Assembly: GCF_028680575.1 (NCBI RefSeq)
Contig: NZ_JAPCKI010000006.1
Location: 124,001 to 188,000 of the forward strand
DNA length: 64,000 nt
Reading direction: 5' to 3'
DNA from: Acidovorax benzenivorans
GTDB taxonomy: Bacteria; Pseudomonadota; Gammaproteobacteria; Burkholderiales; Burkholderiaceae_C
The notes under the pieces are model-generated. The model did no database searches. It had not been told where the DNA came from and was given only the letters and a program-made list of their open reading frames with translations. Positions 17,970-28,184 of the stretch are shown here, piece by piece; the first letter of the stretch is position 1, and each line of letters starts with the position of its first letter. A program made the position numbers and the translations under genes.

Positions 17970-18443
17970 TCAGCGCAGATACAGGTGGTTGGTGTGCTTG
18001 ACCTCCTCCATCACCGCGTAGGTGCGCGTCTCGCGCACGCCGGGCAGTTGCCACAGCACATTGCCCGCGAACACACGGTAGGCATTCATGTCAGCCGAGC
18101 GTGTTTTGAGCAGGTAGTCGAACCCGCCCGCCACCATGTGGCATTCCATGATCTCGGGGTGCACCTGCACGGCGGCCTTGAACTGGTCGAACACGTTGGG
18201 CGTGGTGCGGTCCAGCAGCACCTCCACAAACACCAGCATGCCCGCGCCCAGCTTGAGCGGGTTGAGCCGCGCCTCGTAGCCCAGGATGAAGCCATCGCGC
18301 GTGAGGCGCTGCACGCGCGCCAGCACCGCCGTGGGCGACAGGGCCACCGCCTCGGCCAGCTTGAGGTTGGCAATGCGACCGTCTTCCTGCAGGATTGACA
18401 GGATCTTGCGGTCAATTCGGTCCAGATCGGGTTCTATTTGCAT
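17970..18443 (-). CDS. Lrp/AsnC-family regulator, likely of putA
   Basis: 157 aa. N-terminal HTH (LDRIDRKILSILQEDGRIANL, then LSPTAVLARVQRLTRDGFI) and a C-terminal RAM ligand-binding domain (LVFVEVLLDRT, GGFDYLLKTRSADMNAYRVF). Divergent from putA across 138 bases. This arrangement matches PutR, the proline-sensing activator used where PutA lacks its own DNA-binding domain. The ATG at 18443 is preferred over a TTG at 18476. Confidence 0.88.
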   Translation of the reverse strand: MQIEPDLDRIDRKILSILQEDGRIANLKLAEAVALSPTAVLARVQRLTRDGFILGYEARLNPLKLGAGMLVFVEVLLDRTTPNVFDQFKAAVQVHPEIMECHMVAGGFDYLLKTRSADMNAYRVFAGNVLWQLPGVRETRTYAVMEEVKHTNHLYLR

Positions 18444-18581
18444 TTCGATTAGCGATTTGTTCGGTGCGAACGCCAATTTTCGACCATTTATTCACCACCA
18501 ACCCAAGGATCATCGCCAATAACGCGCCCCACCAACACTTTCCCCGTGTTGGGCCCCGCCAAACCCCTGAAAGACACCGCC

Positions 18582-21500
18582 ATGACGCAGTCCTCCGCCC
18601 CGTTTTCAGACTTCGCCCCCCGCACGCCGCTGAACAACCCGCTGCGCGCAGCCATCACCGCCGCCACCCGCCGCCCAGAACCCGAGGCGCTGGCCCCGCT
18701 GCTGACCCAGGCCCGCCTGCCCGCCGATCAAGCGGCATCAGCCGAACAACTGGCCCTGCGCATTGCCAAGGCACTGCGCGAACGCAAGGCGAGCGCCGGG
18801 CGTGCGGGCATCGTGCAAGGGCTGCTGCAGGAGTTTTCGCTGTCGTCGCAAGAAGGCGTGGCACTGATGTGCCTGGCCGAGGCGCTGCTGCGCATCCCCG
18901 ACAAGGCCACACGCGACGCGCTCATCCGCGACAAGATCAGCCACGGCCAGTGGGATGCCCACCTGGGCAAGAGCCCTTCGCTCTTCGTCAACGCCGCCAC
19001 CTGGGGCCTGCTCATCACCGGCAAGCTGGTGGCCACGCACAGTGAAAACAGCCTGGGCAACTCGCTCAGCCGCCTGATCGGGAAGGGCGGCGAGCCCCTC
19101 ATCCGCAAGGGCGTGGACATGGCCATGCGCATGATGGGCGAGCAGTTTGTGACCGGCGAAACCATTGACGAAGCCCTGCGCAACGCCCGCACCATGGAGG
19201 CCGAGGGCTTTCGCTATTCGTACGACATGCTGGGCGAGGCCGCACTGACCAGCGAAGACGCCAAGCACTACTACGCCTCATACGAGCAAGCCATCCACGC
19301 CATCGGCAAAGCCTCTGCCGGGCGCGGCATCTACGAAGGCCCGGGCATCTCCATCAAGCTCTCGGCCCTGCACCCGCGCTACAGCCGCGCGCAGTTTGGC
19401 CGCGTGATGGACGAGCTGTACCCGCTGGTGTTGCGCCTGACGGTGCTGGCCAAGCAATACGACATTGGTCTGAACATCGATGCCGAAGAAACCGACCGCC
19501 TGGAGCTGTCGCTGGACCTGCTGGAGCGCCTGTGCCACGAACCCACCCTGGCGGGTTGGAACGGCATTGGCTTTGTCATTCAGGCCTACCAAAAGCGCTG
19601 CCCCTTCGTCATCGACTATGTGGTTCAACTCGCCCGCAGCACCCAGCGCCGGCTGATGGTGCGCTTGGTGAAGGGCGCGTACTGGGACAGCGAAATCAAG
19701 CGCGCCCAGGTCGATGGGCTGGAGGACTACCCCGTCTACACGCGCAAGGTGCACACCGACATTTCGTACATCGCCTGCGCCAAGAAGCTGCTGGCCGCAC
19801 CCGAAGCCGTATACCCCCAGTTCGCCACCCACAACGCCGAGACGGTGGCCACCATTTACCAACTGGCGGGCAGCAACTACTACGCGGGGCAATACGAGTT
19901 CCAGTGCCTGCACGGCATGGGCGAGCCGCTGTATGAGCAGGTGGTGGGCGCCATCGCTGCAGGCAAGCTGGGCCGCCCCTGCCGCATCTACGCCCCCGTG
20001 GGCACGCACGAAACCCTGCTGGCCTACCTGGTACGCCGCCTGCTGGAGAACGGTGCCAACACCTCGTTCGTGAACCGCATTGCCGACGAAACGATTGCAC
20101 TGGATGAGCTGGTAAAGAGCCCCGTACAAGTGGTGGACCAGCAAGCTGCGGCAGAAGGCGCCGCTGGCCTGCCCCACCCCCGCATTGCCACGCCCCAGGG
20201 CCTGTATGGCGCCCACCGCACCAACTCGCGCGGGCTGGACCTGTCGAACGAAAACACGCTGACCGAACTGGCCACCGCCCTGCAAGCCACGGCAAGCCAC
20301 GCCTGGACGGCAGCGCCCCTGCTGGCTACTGACTTGCCCGCAGGCACCACCCAGCTCGTGCGCAATCCTGCTGACCACAGCGATGTGGTGGGCCAGGTGC
20401 AAGAAGCCACCACCGCCGATGTGGAGCAGGCCCTGGCCCACGCCCAGGCCGCCACAGTCCCCTGGGCCGCCACGCCGCCCGCCGAGCGCGCCGCCGCCCT
20501 GCTGCGCACCGCCGACCTGCTGGAAGCGCGCATGCAGCCCCTGCTGGGTTTGCTGATGCGCGAAGCGGGCAAGAGCGCCAGCAACGCCGTGGCCGAAGTG
20601 CGCGAGGCGGTGGACTTCTTGCGCTACTACGCCGCTCAGGTGCAAACAACCTTCGACAACACCACCCACATCCCGCTGGGCCCGGTGGCCTGTATCAGCC
20701 CCTGGAACTTCCCGCTCGCCATCTTCATGGGGCAGGTCGCCGCCGCGCTGGCTGCAGGCAACCCCGTGCTGGCCAAGCCGGCAGAGCAAACCCCGCTGAT
20801 CGCCGCCGAAGCCGTGCGCCTGTTGTGGCAAGCCGGTGTGCCCCGCGCCGCCGTGCAGCTGCTGCCCGGCCAGGGCGAGACCGTGGGTGCCCGCCTGATT
20901 GGCGATGCGCGCGTGATGAGCGTGATGTTCACCGGCTCCACCGAAGTCGCGCGCATCCTGCAGCGCACCGTGGCCGGGCGGCTCGATACGGCAGGTCGCC
21001 CCATCCCGCTGATCGCCGAAACCGGCGGGCAGAACGCGATGATCGTGGACTCGTCCGCCCTGGTCGAACAGGTGGTGGGCGATGCTGTGTCGTCGGCGTT
21101 TGACAGCGCAGGCCAGCGCTGCTCGGCCCTGCGCGTGCTGTGTGTGCAGGAAGAAGCCGCAGACCGCGTGGTCGAGATGCTGCAGGGCGCCATGGGCGAA
21201 CTGCGCGTGGGCAACCCCGGAGCGCTGCGTGTGGACGTGGGCCCGGTGATCGATGCCGAAGCCCAAGCGGGTATCAGCCAACACATCGACACGTTCAAGG
21301 CCAAGGGCCACCGCGTGTTCCAGCACCCGCAGCACCTTGCGGCCACGACCAGCCAGGGCACCTTTGTGCCCCCCACGCTGATCGAGCTGAACCACATCGG
21401 CGAGTTGCAACGCGAAGTTTTCGGCCCCGTCTTGCACCTAGTACGTTACGCGCGCAACGACCTGGACCGCCTGCTCGACCAGATCAACGCCACCGGCTAC

Positions 21501-22328
21501 GGACTGACGCAGGGCGTGCACACCCGCATCGACGAAACCATTGCCCGCGTGGTGAACCGGGCCCATGCTGGCAACGTGTACGTCAACCGCAACATGGTCG
21601 GCGCCGTGGTGGGCGTGCAGCCCTTTGGTGGCGAAGGCCTGTCGGGCACGGGCCCGAAGGCCGGTGGGCCGCTGTACCTGTTGCGCCTGCTGTCGCAGCG
21701 CCCAGCCGATGCGCTGGCCCGCACCTTTGCCGAGGCCGACCGCACCAGCCCCCCCGACACGGAGCGGCGCGAGCGCCAATTGGCGCCCCTGGCCACCTTG
21801 CAGCAATGGGCCCAGCAACAAGGCAATGCAGCCCTGGCCAACACCTGCCAACAGTTTGCCCAGCAAACCCAAAGCGGCACCGCCCGCACCCTGCCCGGCC
21901 CCACGGGCGAGCGCAACGTCTACACCCTGGCCCCCCGTGCCCGGGTGCTGTGCCTGGCGCGAAGTGTGGATGACCTGCTGGTACAGACTGCGGCCGTGCT
22001 CGCCAGCGGTGGCACCGCTCTGTGGCCCACCGCACAGGCCAGCCTGCGCACGCCATTGCCCACGCTGGTGCAGGCGCAGATCCAGCTGCAGGACAACACA
22101 CTGAACGACGGCACGCTGGAGCTGGATGCCGTGCTGCACCACGGCGACGCCCCCTCGCTGCAGGCCGTGTGCACCGCCCTCGCCCGCCGCGCGGGGCCTA
22201 TCGTGGGCGTGACGGCATTGCAGCCCGGTGCCACGGACATCCCGCTGGAGCGCCTGCTGATCGAGCGCGCGCTGAGCGTGAACACAGCCGCAGCTGGCGG
22301 CAACGCGAGCCTGATGACAATTGGATGA
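18582..22328 (+). CDS. putA: Bifunctional proline dehydrogenase / delta-1-pyrroline-5-carboxylate dehydrogenase
   Basis: 1248 aa. Converts proline to glutamate in two steps. The proline dehydrogenase barrel spans about residues 150-490 (GPGISIKLSALHPRY, DAEETDRLELSLDL, RLVKGAYWD, YEFQCLHGMGEPLYEQV). The aldehyde dehydrogenase part spans about 590-1040 (SPWNFPLAIFMGQVAAALAAG, catalytic Cys in SAGQRCSALR, EVFGPVLHLVRY). No N-terminal ribbon-helix-helix repressor domain is visible, so control falls to the divergent Lrp-type gene. The start at 18582 is 12 codons inside the open frame. Confidence 0.96.
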   Translation: MTQSSAPFSDFAPRTPLNNPLRAAITAATRRPEPEALAPLLTQARLPADQAASAEQLALRIAKALRERKASAGRAGIVQGLLQEFSLSSQEGVALMCLAEALLRIPDKATRDALIRDKISHGQWDAHLGKSPSLFVNAATWGLLITGKLVATHSENSLGNSLSRLIGKGGEPLIRKGVDMAMRMMGEQFVTGETIDEALRNARTMEAEGFRYSYDMLGEAALTSEDAKHYYASYEQAIHAIGKASAGRGIYEGPGISIKLSALHPRYSRAQFGRVMDELYPLVLRLTVLAKQYDIGLNIDAEETDRLELSLDLLERLCHEPTLAGWNGIGFVIQAYQKRCPFVIDYVVQLARSTQRRLMVRLVKGAYWDSEIKRAQVDGLEDYPVYTRKVHTDISYIACAKKLLAAPEAVYPQFATHNAETVATIYQLAGSNYYAGQYEFQCLHGMGEPLYEQVVGAIAAGKLGRPCRIYAPVGTHETLLAYLVRRLLENGANTSFVNRIADETIALDELVKSPVQVVDQQAAAEGAAGLPHPRIATPQGLYGAHRTNSRGLDLSNENTLTELATALQATASHAWTAAPLLATDLPAGTTQLVRNPADHSDVVGQVQEATTADVEQALAHAQAATVPWAATPPAERAAALLRTADLLEARMQPLLGLLMREAGKSASNAVAEVREAVDFLRYYAAQVQTTFDNTTHIPLGPVACISPWNFPLAIFMGQVAAALAAGNPVLAKPAEQTPLIAAEAVRLLWQAGVPRAAVQLLPGQGETVGARLIGDARVMSVMFTGSTEVARILQRTVAGRLDTAGRPIPLIAETGGQNAMIVDSSALVEQVVGDAVSSAFDSAGQRCSALRVLCVQEEAADRVVEMLQGAMGELRVGNPGALRVDVGPVIDAEAQAGISQHIDTFKAKGHRVFQHPQHLAATTSQGTFVPPTLIELNHIGELQREVFGPVLHLVRYARNDLDRLLDQINATGYGLTQGVHTRIDETIARVVNRAHAGNVYVNRNMVGAVVGVQPFGGEGLSGTGPKAGGPLYLLRLLSQRPADALARTFAEADRTSPPDTERRERQLAPLATLQQWAQQQGNAALANTCQQFAQQTQSGTARTLPGPTGERNVYTLAPRARVLCLARSVDDLLVQTAAVLASGGTALWPTAQASLRTPLPTLVQAQIQLQDNTLNDGTLELDAVLHHGDAPSLQAVCTALARRAGPIVGVTALQPGATDIPLERLLIERALSVNTAAAGGNASLMTIG

Positions 22329-22363
22329 GGGCCCAGCATCGGGCCATCATCCAACTTGGAGAA

Positions 22364-22427
22364 ATTTGAATAAAACTGGCTGCTAGCGCCTATCCATCAA
22401 GCGCTAGTAGCTATTAATTCAATAGCA
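22364..22427 (+). repeat. Dispersed repeat, copy D (best preserved)
   Basis: TGGCTGCTAGCGCC, an 8-base spacer, AAGCGCTAGTAGC, then TATTAATTCAATAGC. Complete two-hairpin form between convergent putA and the DUF6352 gene; it may act as a weak terminator. Confidence 0.75.
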
Positions 22428-22428
22428 C

Positions 22429-23502
22429 TCAAGATACCGATGCCAGCGGCAGATTGAGCAACAGGTTCTGCGGCTTGATGCGCACCACGCCCTCGGCGTT
22501 GGTCGCCAGCCCCAGGTACACCGGCTTGCCCCCCACATCGGCACGCATTTCAGCCGGGTTGGCAAAGGTCAGCGTGAACAGGCTCACCAGCCTCGCCATG
22601 CGCTCGCCATCCACCGGCCGATCCTGGTACAGGTCCTTGAGGATGGCGGTGGACTCCACATCCAGCCCCACATGCCAACGCCAGGCGCTGTCGGTGACCT
22701 GGTGCACAGGCTCGATGGACACCTGCACGCCCAGCAGGTGGGCCACCCAGCGCTCCAGCACGCGAGCCAGGGCCTTCAAGCCTGACCGGGCACGGGTCAT
22801 CTTGAACGTCAAGCCATGGCTCAGGTCCTGTGTCAGCTCGTGGGTCAGGTCGAGCAGGAAGTGGTGGCGCTCGCTCGCCTGCCAGTAATCCACCGCGTTG
22901 TCCGCGGTCAACACCTGCACCTGCGCCGTGGGCTGCAAGGCCCCGCTTTGCCGCAACAAGCGCCCCACCTCGCCCAAGCCCGCTGTTTCGTTGAGCATGT
23001 CCAACGTTGCCTGGTCGCCTGCCAGCATCTGCCCCTCTTGCAAGGTAATGCGCTGCGGCCGAAACAGCATCTCGGCGGCACGGGCTTCGAAGGCGTCGTT
23101 GCAGTCGTCCAGCAGGTTGCGCAGCAAGGCCTGCACTACCGTGTCGATAAACACGGCAGGCACGTTCACCGCCCCACTGCGCATGAGCTGCAGGTAGTAC
23201 GCCTCCAGCGTGCCAGCGGCCAGCAGGCCATCGCGAAAGCGCAGGAACACGGTGTAGTTTTCGCGGGCGTCGTCGTCCTGCAACTGGGCCAGTTCCTCTG
23301 GGGCCACCCGGCGCGCAGGCGATGCCTTCAGCATCTCGTGCAACGCGACCTCGGCCGCGCACGACTCCGGCACCAACGCCAATTCCGGGCGGCGCAACAG
23401 GTGCCGAACATACGCATCCGTGGCGCTCAGCCACCCGCGCTCGTTGCGCGCCAGGTGCGTCAGTCCGCTGTGGGGCCAGAAATCAGGAACAAAGGTAGAC
23501 AT
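22429..23502 (-). CDS. DUF6352-family protein
   Basis: 357 aa, opening MSTFVPDFWPHSGLTHLARN with a downstream WLSATDAYVRHLLRRPELA. A conserved cytoplasmic beta-proteobacterial family of unknown function, seen near putA in relatives. No catalytic motif or membrane span recognised. Family assignment is from memory of the N-terminal pattern. Confidence 0.7.
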   Translation of the reverse strand: MSTFVPDFWPHSGLTHLARNERGWLSATDAYVRHLLRRPELALVPESCAAEVALHEMLKASPARRVAPEELAQLQDDDARENYTVFLRFRDGLLAAGTLEAYYLQLMRSGAVNVPAVFIDTVVQALLRNLLDDCNDAFEARAAEMLFRPQRITLQEGQMLAGDQATLDMLNETAGLGEVGRLLRQSGALQPTAQVQVLTADNAVDYWQASERHHFLLDLTHELTQDLSHGLTFKMTRARSGLKALARVLERWVAHLLGVQVSIEPVHQVTDSAWRWHVGLDVESTAILKDLYQDRPVDGERMARLVSLFTLTFANPAEMRADVGGKPVYLGLATNAEGVVRIKPQNLLLNLPLASVS

Positions 23503-23944
23503 GGAGATTTATGAGCCAGTTCAAAGGACGAACAGGACAGAGATGGGGAATCACAAATCGGGGAAGCGGCAGAGGGAAAATGCGCGTTTTCAAGCCGCTG
23601 CAAGAATCGGTTCAAATAAAGTCCGATCTTATCGGGCAAGGTCCGGCACTCGGGGAATCTACGCCCGATTCCCGCCGTAGCATGCATTTGCAGACCCTGG
23701 CTGTGCGCTCAGAAAGTCAATGCTCAAATGGCATAGCGGGCGCCCTAGCTCACGCCCCGCATCCCGCTCCAAGCCGCAGCGCTCATTGGGGCGCATGCAC
23801 GCTTAATCCACGGCTCCGTCGGTAAGAAATACCTGGGATTCCTGCTGCTTTCGCGGGGATTGGACGCTGAAGATTGGAGGATGATCACCCAAGCTCCCTA
23901 TTTCCACAGCCTGCGCAAGCGACCAACCGACGATGGAGTCCCAC
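23503..23944. other. Intergenic region without a recognised feature
   Basis: 442 bases. Short open frames are present on both strands but none has a ribosome site or family character. A stem GGGAATC/GATTCCC occurs near 23650, without a T-run. Confidence 0.5.
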
Positions 23945-24853
23945 ATGCTCGATATTTCTCAAGCCGCCAATCTCCTGACCTCTATGGGGGTGTCCAGCAC
24001 CCTGGCAACTCGCGCTGCGGAGCGCACAGCACAAAACCATTCCGACGCGGACCCACTCACCTTCCTCAAGGAGCTGAGAGCCACTTTGGAGGAGCTGTCG
24101 GCAGAAGCTCCATCCGGCACAGTTGGCACTGCGGCCGGCGCGGCCTCAACTGATAACGCGGCCTATACGTCCACCACGGATCTCTACACCAAGAGCACCG
24201 CTCCATCCTCAACCACCAGTGCCACGACGACAGCAGAAAAAGCAGCGGCCACAGTTCCTTTCAAGAACTTGGAAGAGTTCAAGCAATGGGAAAAGGACTT
24301 GGGCGCCACTTTTGCGGCGGACTATGAACCGCCAGACTACGTCAGGATGCACGCCATGGTCCTCAGTGGCGGTGACGATACGGTCGTTGGGCGTTACATG
24401 TTTTTCAAGAATCACCCAGAGTTCGCCGCAGACTACGAGTCCATCCGGAGCGGCAATCTGTCCAAATTTCCAACGGATGGATCTACGTTAATAAGAAGCG
24501 ACCTGTCCAAGATGTCCGAGGAGACGGCGGCCTACTACCGGAAAAACCCCAACGCCCTGCTGGCCGCCGAGGGTTTCAACATGGACCCCACCCTGGCAAA
24601 AATGCGCATGAATGGGGAGATCAATCCGCCCACAGGAACCGATGCGTCCGAATGGCTCATGAGCAGCAAGTGGACCAAGGATGGCATCGTGGCCGAGAAC
24701 AATCGGGTCGCCTATGCAAATGCCGACTACATCGGCTTGGACGGCAAAGGAGCAGGGACCTACAAGCGGAGCCGACTCGATGCGGCCACCGGCAACATCA
24801 TTAACTACGATGGACGGATCTATGACCCGCTGACGGGCGAGGTGAAAGCCTGA
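23945..24853 (+). CDS. Hypothetical protein, Ser/Thr/Ala-rich N-terminal region
   Basis: 302 aa from the ATG at 23945, chosen because GGAG lies 6 bases upstream; an in-frame ATG at 23933 lacks one. Residues about 55-105 are low-complexity Ser/Thr/Ala. The rest is well-ordered-looking: FKNLEEFKQWEKDLGATFAA, MHAMVLSGGDDTVVGRYMFF, ANADYIGLDGKGAGTYKRSR. No signal peptide or membrane span. No family recognised. It is the last chromosomal gene before the integrated element and converges with guaA if the element is removed. Confidence 0.65.
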   Translation: MLDISQAANLLTSMGVSSTLATRAAERTAQNHSDADPLTFLKELRATLEELSAEAPSGTVGTAAGAASTDNAAYTSTTDLYTKSTAPSSTTSATTTAEKAAATVPFKNLEEFKQWEKDLGATFAADYEPPDYVRMHAMVLSGGDDTVVGRYMFFKNHPEFAADYESIRSGNLSKFPTDGSTLIRSDLSKMSEETAAYYRKNPNALLAAEGFNMDPTLAKMRMNGEINPPTGTDASEWLMSSKWTKDGIVAENNRVAYANADYIGLDGKGAGTYKRSRLDAATGNIINYDGRIYDPLTGEVKA

Positions 24854-25008
24854 GGCACCACTGGCGGTCTGCGCCTGTTGCGAGTCCGAAGGTCCGCAAC
24901 ACAGGCCGCGCTTGCTTAGGAACATGAGACTGCTTCACCAAAGGGCAAGGCCAGCAGGCAAGGCGCACGAGACACTATAGGGAGCGAGTTACCGCGCCCT
25001 ATGACTCA

Positions 25009-25027
25009 TCACTCCCACTCCATCATC
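25009..25027. repeat. Left attachment site of the element
   Basis: TCACTCCCACTC followed by CATCATC; compare TCACTCCCACTC plus AATCGTC at 52782-52800. Two mismatches in 19. Confidence 0.8.
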
Positions 25028-25084
25028 AACAAGACGCCCAAACCCGCGTGGTTAAAGGGATTGGCTGTGATCGACATGGGGCCT

Positions 25085-25104
25085 TACCGTCGCTTTTACC
25101 GTCA
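25085..25104. promoter_or_regulatory. Left-end arm-type repeats (two TACCGTC)
   Basis: TACCGTC at 25085-25091 and TACCGTCA at 25097-25104, 12 bases apart and about 75 bases inside the left att. The same octamer occurs four times near the right end, as expected of integrase arm-binding sites. Confidence 0.55.
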
Positions 25105-25243
25105 GAAGCGCACATCTTTTGCTGGCGCGGGAGATGGAGCGATTTGCGGGAGAACAACTCTAGCGACACCATCATCAATCAACTGGAAGGATACAGGAAG
25201 TCGGCGCCAGTTTCCGCTTGCGTGTCACGATCCGGTCGTCAAG

Positions 25244-26752
25244 TCAAGCGTTTGCTTTGCGCGCTGCCAGTTTTGCTTCAAGCAGACGATAGGCCCGCTT
25301 CTCATCCAGCTTCGGCAGGTTCGGCTCGTTCTGCAAGAGATCAGCCAACACCGGCGTCACAACATCGAACAGTGCAGACAGCAGCGCTTCGCCGACTGCG
25401 CGCGGCTCTGCAAGGTCCTCCAGTAGTCCCGACATTTCGCCGTGGGCGAGCTTGTTGCGGCCTTCTCGGTAGACCTTGTGGACGGCTGCATCCACCGTAA
25501 GCGCGCCCTCGGGTACGGTCTCACCCTCAGGCTTGAGCGCGGTTTCGGCGAATTTTGTCATATCGTTCGCCTTGCCGCCTGCGCCCGACAGCCCGTCAGC
25601 GGCACAGCCATAGTTGACCACTGCCATGAAGTCGGAAGCCTCGCGACGAGCTTCACCGACCCAGTACAGCGCATTGGCCCAGCGTTCGACGAGATGCAGC
25701 GCATGTCCGCTTCGTCGTCCATCGACGTAGCGCTGCAAGATCCACCCGGCAGCATCCAGGAAGGATTGCTCGCCCGCCATCTTGGCAGCCAGCGCACCCG
25801 GACGTCCGCCAAGGCCAGGCATCTGTACGCTCGACCCATGCAATATCCGTCCGTCTAGCGTGGTCGCGAACCGGTCCTCTGCAAAAAGATGCTGCCGGCC
25901 GGCTTTCGTAAATCGTCGCGCATCCTCGATCTGGAATCTCAGTCCGATTGCGTCAATCGCAAGTCCCACCACCACCGACGCTTTGAAATGAGACCGCGCA
26001 TGCTCATGCCCTTCCATCCGGATGGTCGCTACCCAGCTGTAATGCCGCAGCGTGCGCAGAACATCCAACGCATGCGACGCACGGCGACCACTCTCGGCGG
26101 CAGTTGATCGAGCGGTCAACTCATCCATATCCAGTTCACGAGACTCGACCTGGTGGATGAGTTCTCGAACTTCCGAGTCCTTGACAAAGGAATCGAGCCA
26201 TTCCGCTCTGGGCAGGAATCGCACTGGTCCCACGGCGAATGCCGGCACGGCTTGATCCGAGTGAAACAGATGGCATGGGATATGCCGGTCAACGTCGGGA
26301 CTTGCACTGGTGGCAAGTTGCTGCAGGCGAGCTTGATAGTCGTCGGCGAGCACAGCGTAAAAATCGTCACCGAGCACCACATCCTGCTCATTCTGGCCGT
26401 CCGGTACTGTTGGAAGGTGCGATTGGCCGTCGCGGAGCGTGTCCCCGATGGCCTGGAACGAAAGCTTCATGAAGGCCTCCCGGTCAATTGTCTGGCGCAG
26501 CGCTTCGCGTGATCTCCAGCTTTGCTGTGACAGCAAGTGAGCTGCGTCCACGCCAGCTTGCGTGATCCGATACTGCCCGCCTTGCGACACCGGAATGGCA
26601 AGCGGAACCAAGGGGTTCGCGCTGAGGGCATGCCACTGTGCAAAGGTCATCGCATTCGCCGTGATCACGTCCTCGACGATGGTCTCCATGAGCTTCCCAG
26701 GCGGCGTCTCTTTTGCACCACCCGAGCTTGCAAACTTGTTCTCTCTTACCAT
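25244..26752 (-). CDS. HEPN-domain protein (Apea-like), third gene of OLD-UvrD set
   Basis: 502 aa. The C-terminal region has REGRNKLAHGE (about R432 to H437), the R-x4-H motif of HEPN ribonuclease-type domains in the style of Apea-like HEPN. The N-terminal about 350 residues are unassigned. ATG at 26752 with GGAGGG upstream, 13 bases after the helicase stop. Likely an RNA-cleaving or regulatory partner of the upstream OLD nuclease and helicase. The HEPN motif is clear; its activity is inferred. Confidence 0.78.
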   Translation of the reverse strand: MVRENKFASSGGAKETPPGKLMETIVEDVITANAMTFAQWHALSANPLVPLAIPVSQGGQYRITQAGVDAAHLLSQQSWRSREALRQTIDREAFMKLSFQAIGDTLRDGQSHLPTVPDGQNEQDVVLGDDFYAVLADDYQARLQQLATSASPDVDRHIPCHLFHSDQAVPAFAVGPVRFLPRAEWLDSFVKDSEVRELIHQVESRELDMDELTARSTAAESGRRASHALDVLRTLRHYSWVATIRMEGHEHARSHFKASVVVGLAIDAIGLRFQIEDARRFTKAGRQHLFAEDRFATTLDGRILHGSSVQMPGLGGRPGALAAKMAGEQSFLDAAGWILQRYVDGRRSGHALHLVERWANALYWVGEARREASDFMAVVNYGCAADGLSGAGGKANDMTKFAETALKPEGETVPEGALTVDAAVHKVYREGRNKLAHGEMSGLLEDLAEPRAVGEALLSALFDVVTPVLADLLQNEPNLPKLDEKRAYRLLEAKLAARKANA

Positions 26753-26765
26753 CTCTCCCTCCTGC

Positions 26766-28184
26766 TTAGCCCAATATGGGGCTGGCGCTACACACAACCA
26801 GCTTCATTGATCCGCGGGTCATGGCCACATACAAGTGCTGTGCGCTCATGCCCTCCGTATTCAGCACCACCGCCACTTCCGCCTCCAGCCCTTTGAGCAG
26901 AAGCGTGCTGCCGACCGCACGCTTGGGCAACGGGCGGCCCAATAATCGGTTCTCTTCGCGCACTCGCCTGGCAGCCTCCGCAAGCGGGACGTTTCCTGCC
27001 GAGGCCCCACGCATCGCCTTGAGCACGCCGTAAAGAATGGCGGGCCGATGCACGCGCACGTTCGGCATTTCGCGCAACTCCGACAACAGTGTTGCGGCAG
27101 CGGCGATGGACGGGCCGCGCTGGAACGCCAAGGCACTGCTCTCCGCTGTGGAGGGCGGATTCCTTGCGGTTCCTCGGGCCAACGACTCCAGACGCCGTGT
27201 CAGCTCTGCGACACCCACGTTGGTCATGACGCTTTGCGCCAGCGCCAGCAACTGCCCCATGGCCCCCGCAGACGCAACATCGAAATCGTTGCCGAAGGTG
27301 ATGAGGTCTTGCAAATCGACTGCCTCAACGGTCGAGGCCCCTGGCGTCTGGCTTGCAAAGTTCTGCTGGCTCGAACGGTTGCGGCTGTCAGCAATGATCA
27401 GCACGCGCCCGTCCGCGGTGGGCGGCAGCGTCCGCGCGGCAGCCAGTCGCTGCGGGTGGTCGTTGGGCGGGATGGTCTGAACCCACGTCACATGTGCTGG
27501 TGGTCCGGTGCGCAGATCCACCGATTGACCAGCCACGAACAGACGGCGGGCCTCCAGCAGCCATCGTCCGAGTGCTTCCGCACCGGCATTGCGCCACCGC
27601 CACGGCGTGGCCAGTTCCGCCACGACCGGGAAATGCGCGCACACTTGCTGCTCCCAGTTGGCCAAGGCGTTGCCACCGAAGCCGAAGATGCCCTGCATCG
27701 GATCGCCAAGCACGCAGGTCGGCAGGATCAGCGAGAGAAAGTAGACGAGATAGTGCTGAGGCACCGAACAGTCCTGGTACTCGTCAACAATGAGGTGCGC
27801 ATAGGACGCTCTCAGTACCTCGCTGACGTGCCCGGCCTGCAACAGCTTCCAGGCGAATTCGCGGATCGCTGGGTAGTCTCGCGCCGGCGTGGCGAGTCGC
27901 AGGAGGTCCGGGTCATGACCGCTGCGACCCGGAAAGCTCGCAATCAACCGAATGGCCCAGCCGTCGATGGTGCTCAATCGATAAGCACTGTGTGGCACAC
28001 CGGCACGGTCCAGACGGCCACGAAGCGCCGCTACGCCAGCGTTAGTGTGCGTGAGCACGAGAATGGGCTTGCGACCTCCGTGCGCGGCCAGGGCGTGGGC
28101 AATCAACTGCGTCTTGCCGCACCCGGCCGGTGCCGTAACCGTGCCGCGGGCAATCGCGCGCAGGTCGATTTCAGCGGGGCCCAT
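26766..28184 (-). CDS. UvrD/Rep-like helicase (GajB-like)
   Basis: 472 aa, short for the family. Walker A APAGCGKTQ (18-26), motif Ia LTHTNAG, motif II DEYQDC (134-139), motif III GDPMQGIFGF (160-169), and a near-terminal motif VI YVAMTRGSMKL. Overlaps the OLD-type gene by 14 bases. An OLD ATPase/TOPRIM gene followed by a small UvrD helicase is the Gabija layout (GajA-GajB). Whether this is Gabija proper or a related class 2 OLD system is not decided here. Confidence 0.85.
   Translation of the reverse strand: MGPAEIDLRAIARGTVTAPAGCGKTQLIAHALAAHGGRKPILVLTHTNAGVAALRGRLDRAGVPHSAYRLSTIDGWAIRLIASFPGRSGHDPDLLRLATPARDYPAIREFAWKLLQAGHVSEVLRASYAHLIVDEYQDCSVPQHYLVYFLSLILPTCVLGDPMQGIFGFGGNALANWEQQVCAHFPVVAELATPWRWRNAGAEALGRWLLEARRLFVAGQSVDLRTGPPAHVTWVQTIPPNDHPQRLAAARTLPPTADGRVLIIADSRNRSSQQNFASQTPGASTVEAVDLQDLITFGNDFDVASAGAMGQLLALAQSVMTNVGVAELTRRLESLARGTARNPPSTAESSALAFQRGPSIAAAATLLSELREMPNVRVHRPAILYGVLKAMRGASAGNVPLAEAARRVREENRLLGRPLPKRAVGSTLLLKGLEAEVAVVLNTEGMSAQHLYVAMTRGSMKLVVCSASPILG

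Noticed and set aside
19278..21437. 719-codon minus-strand frame opposite putA
   Set aside because: His/Gly/Val-rich antisense shadow of putA.
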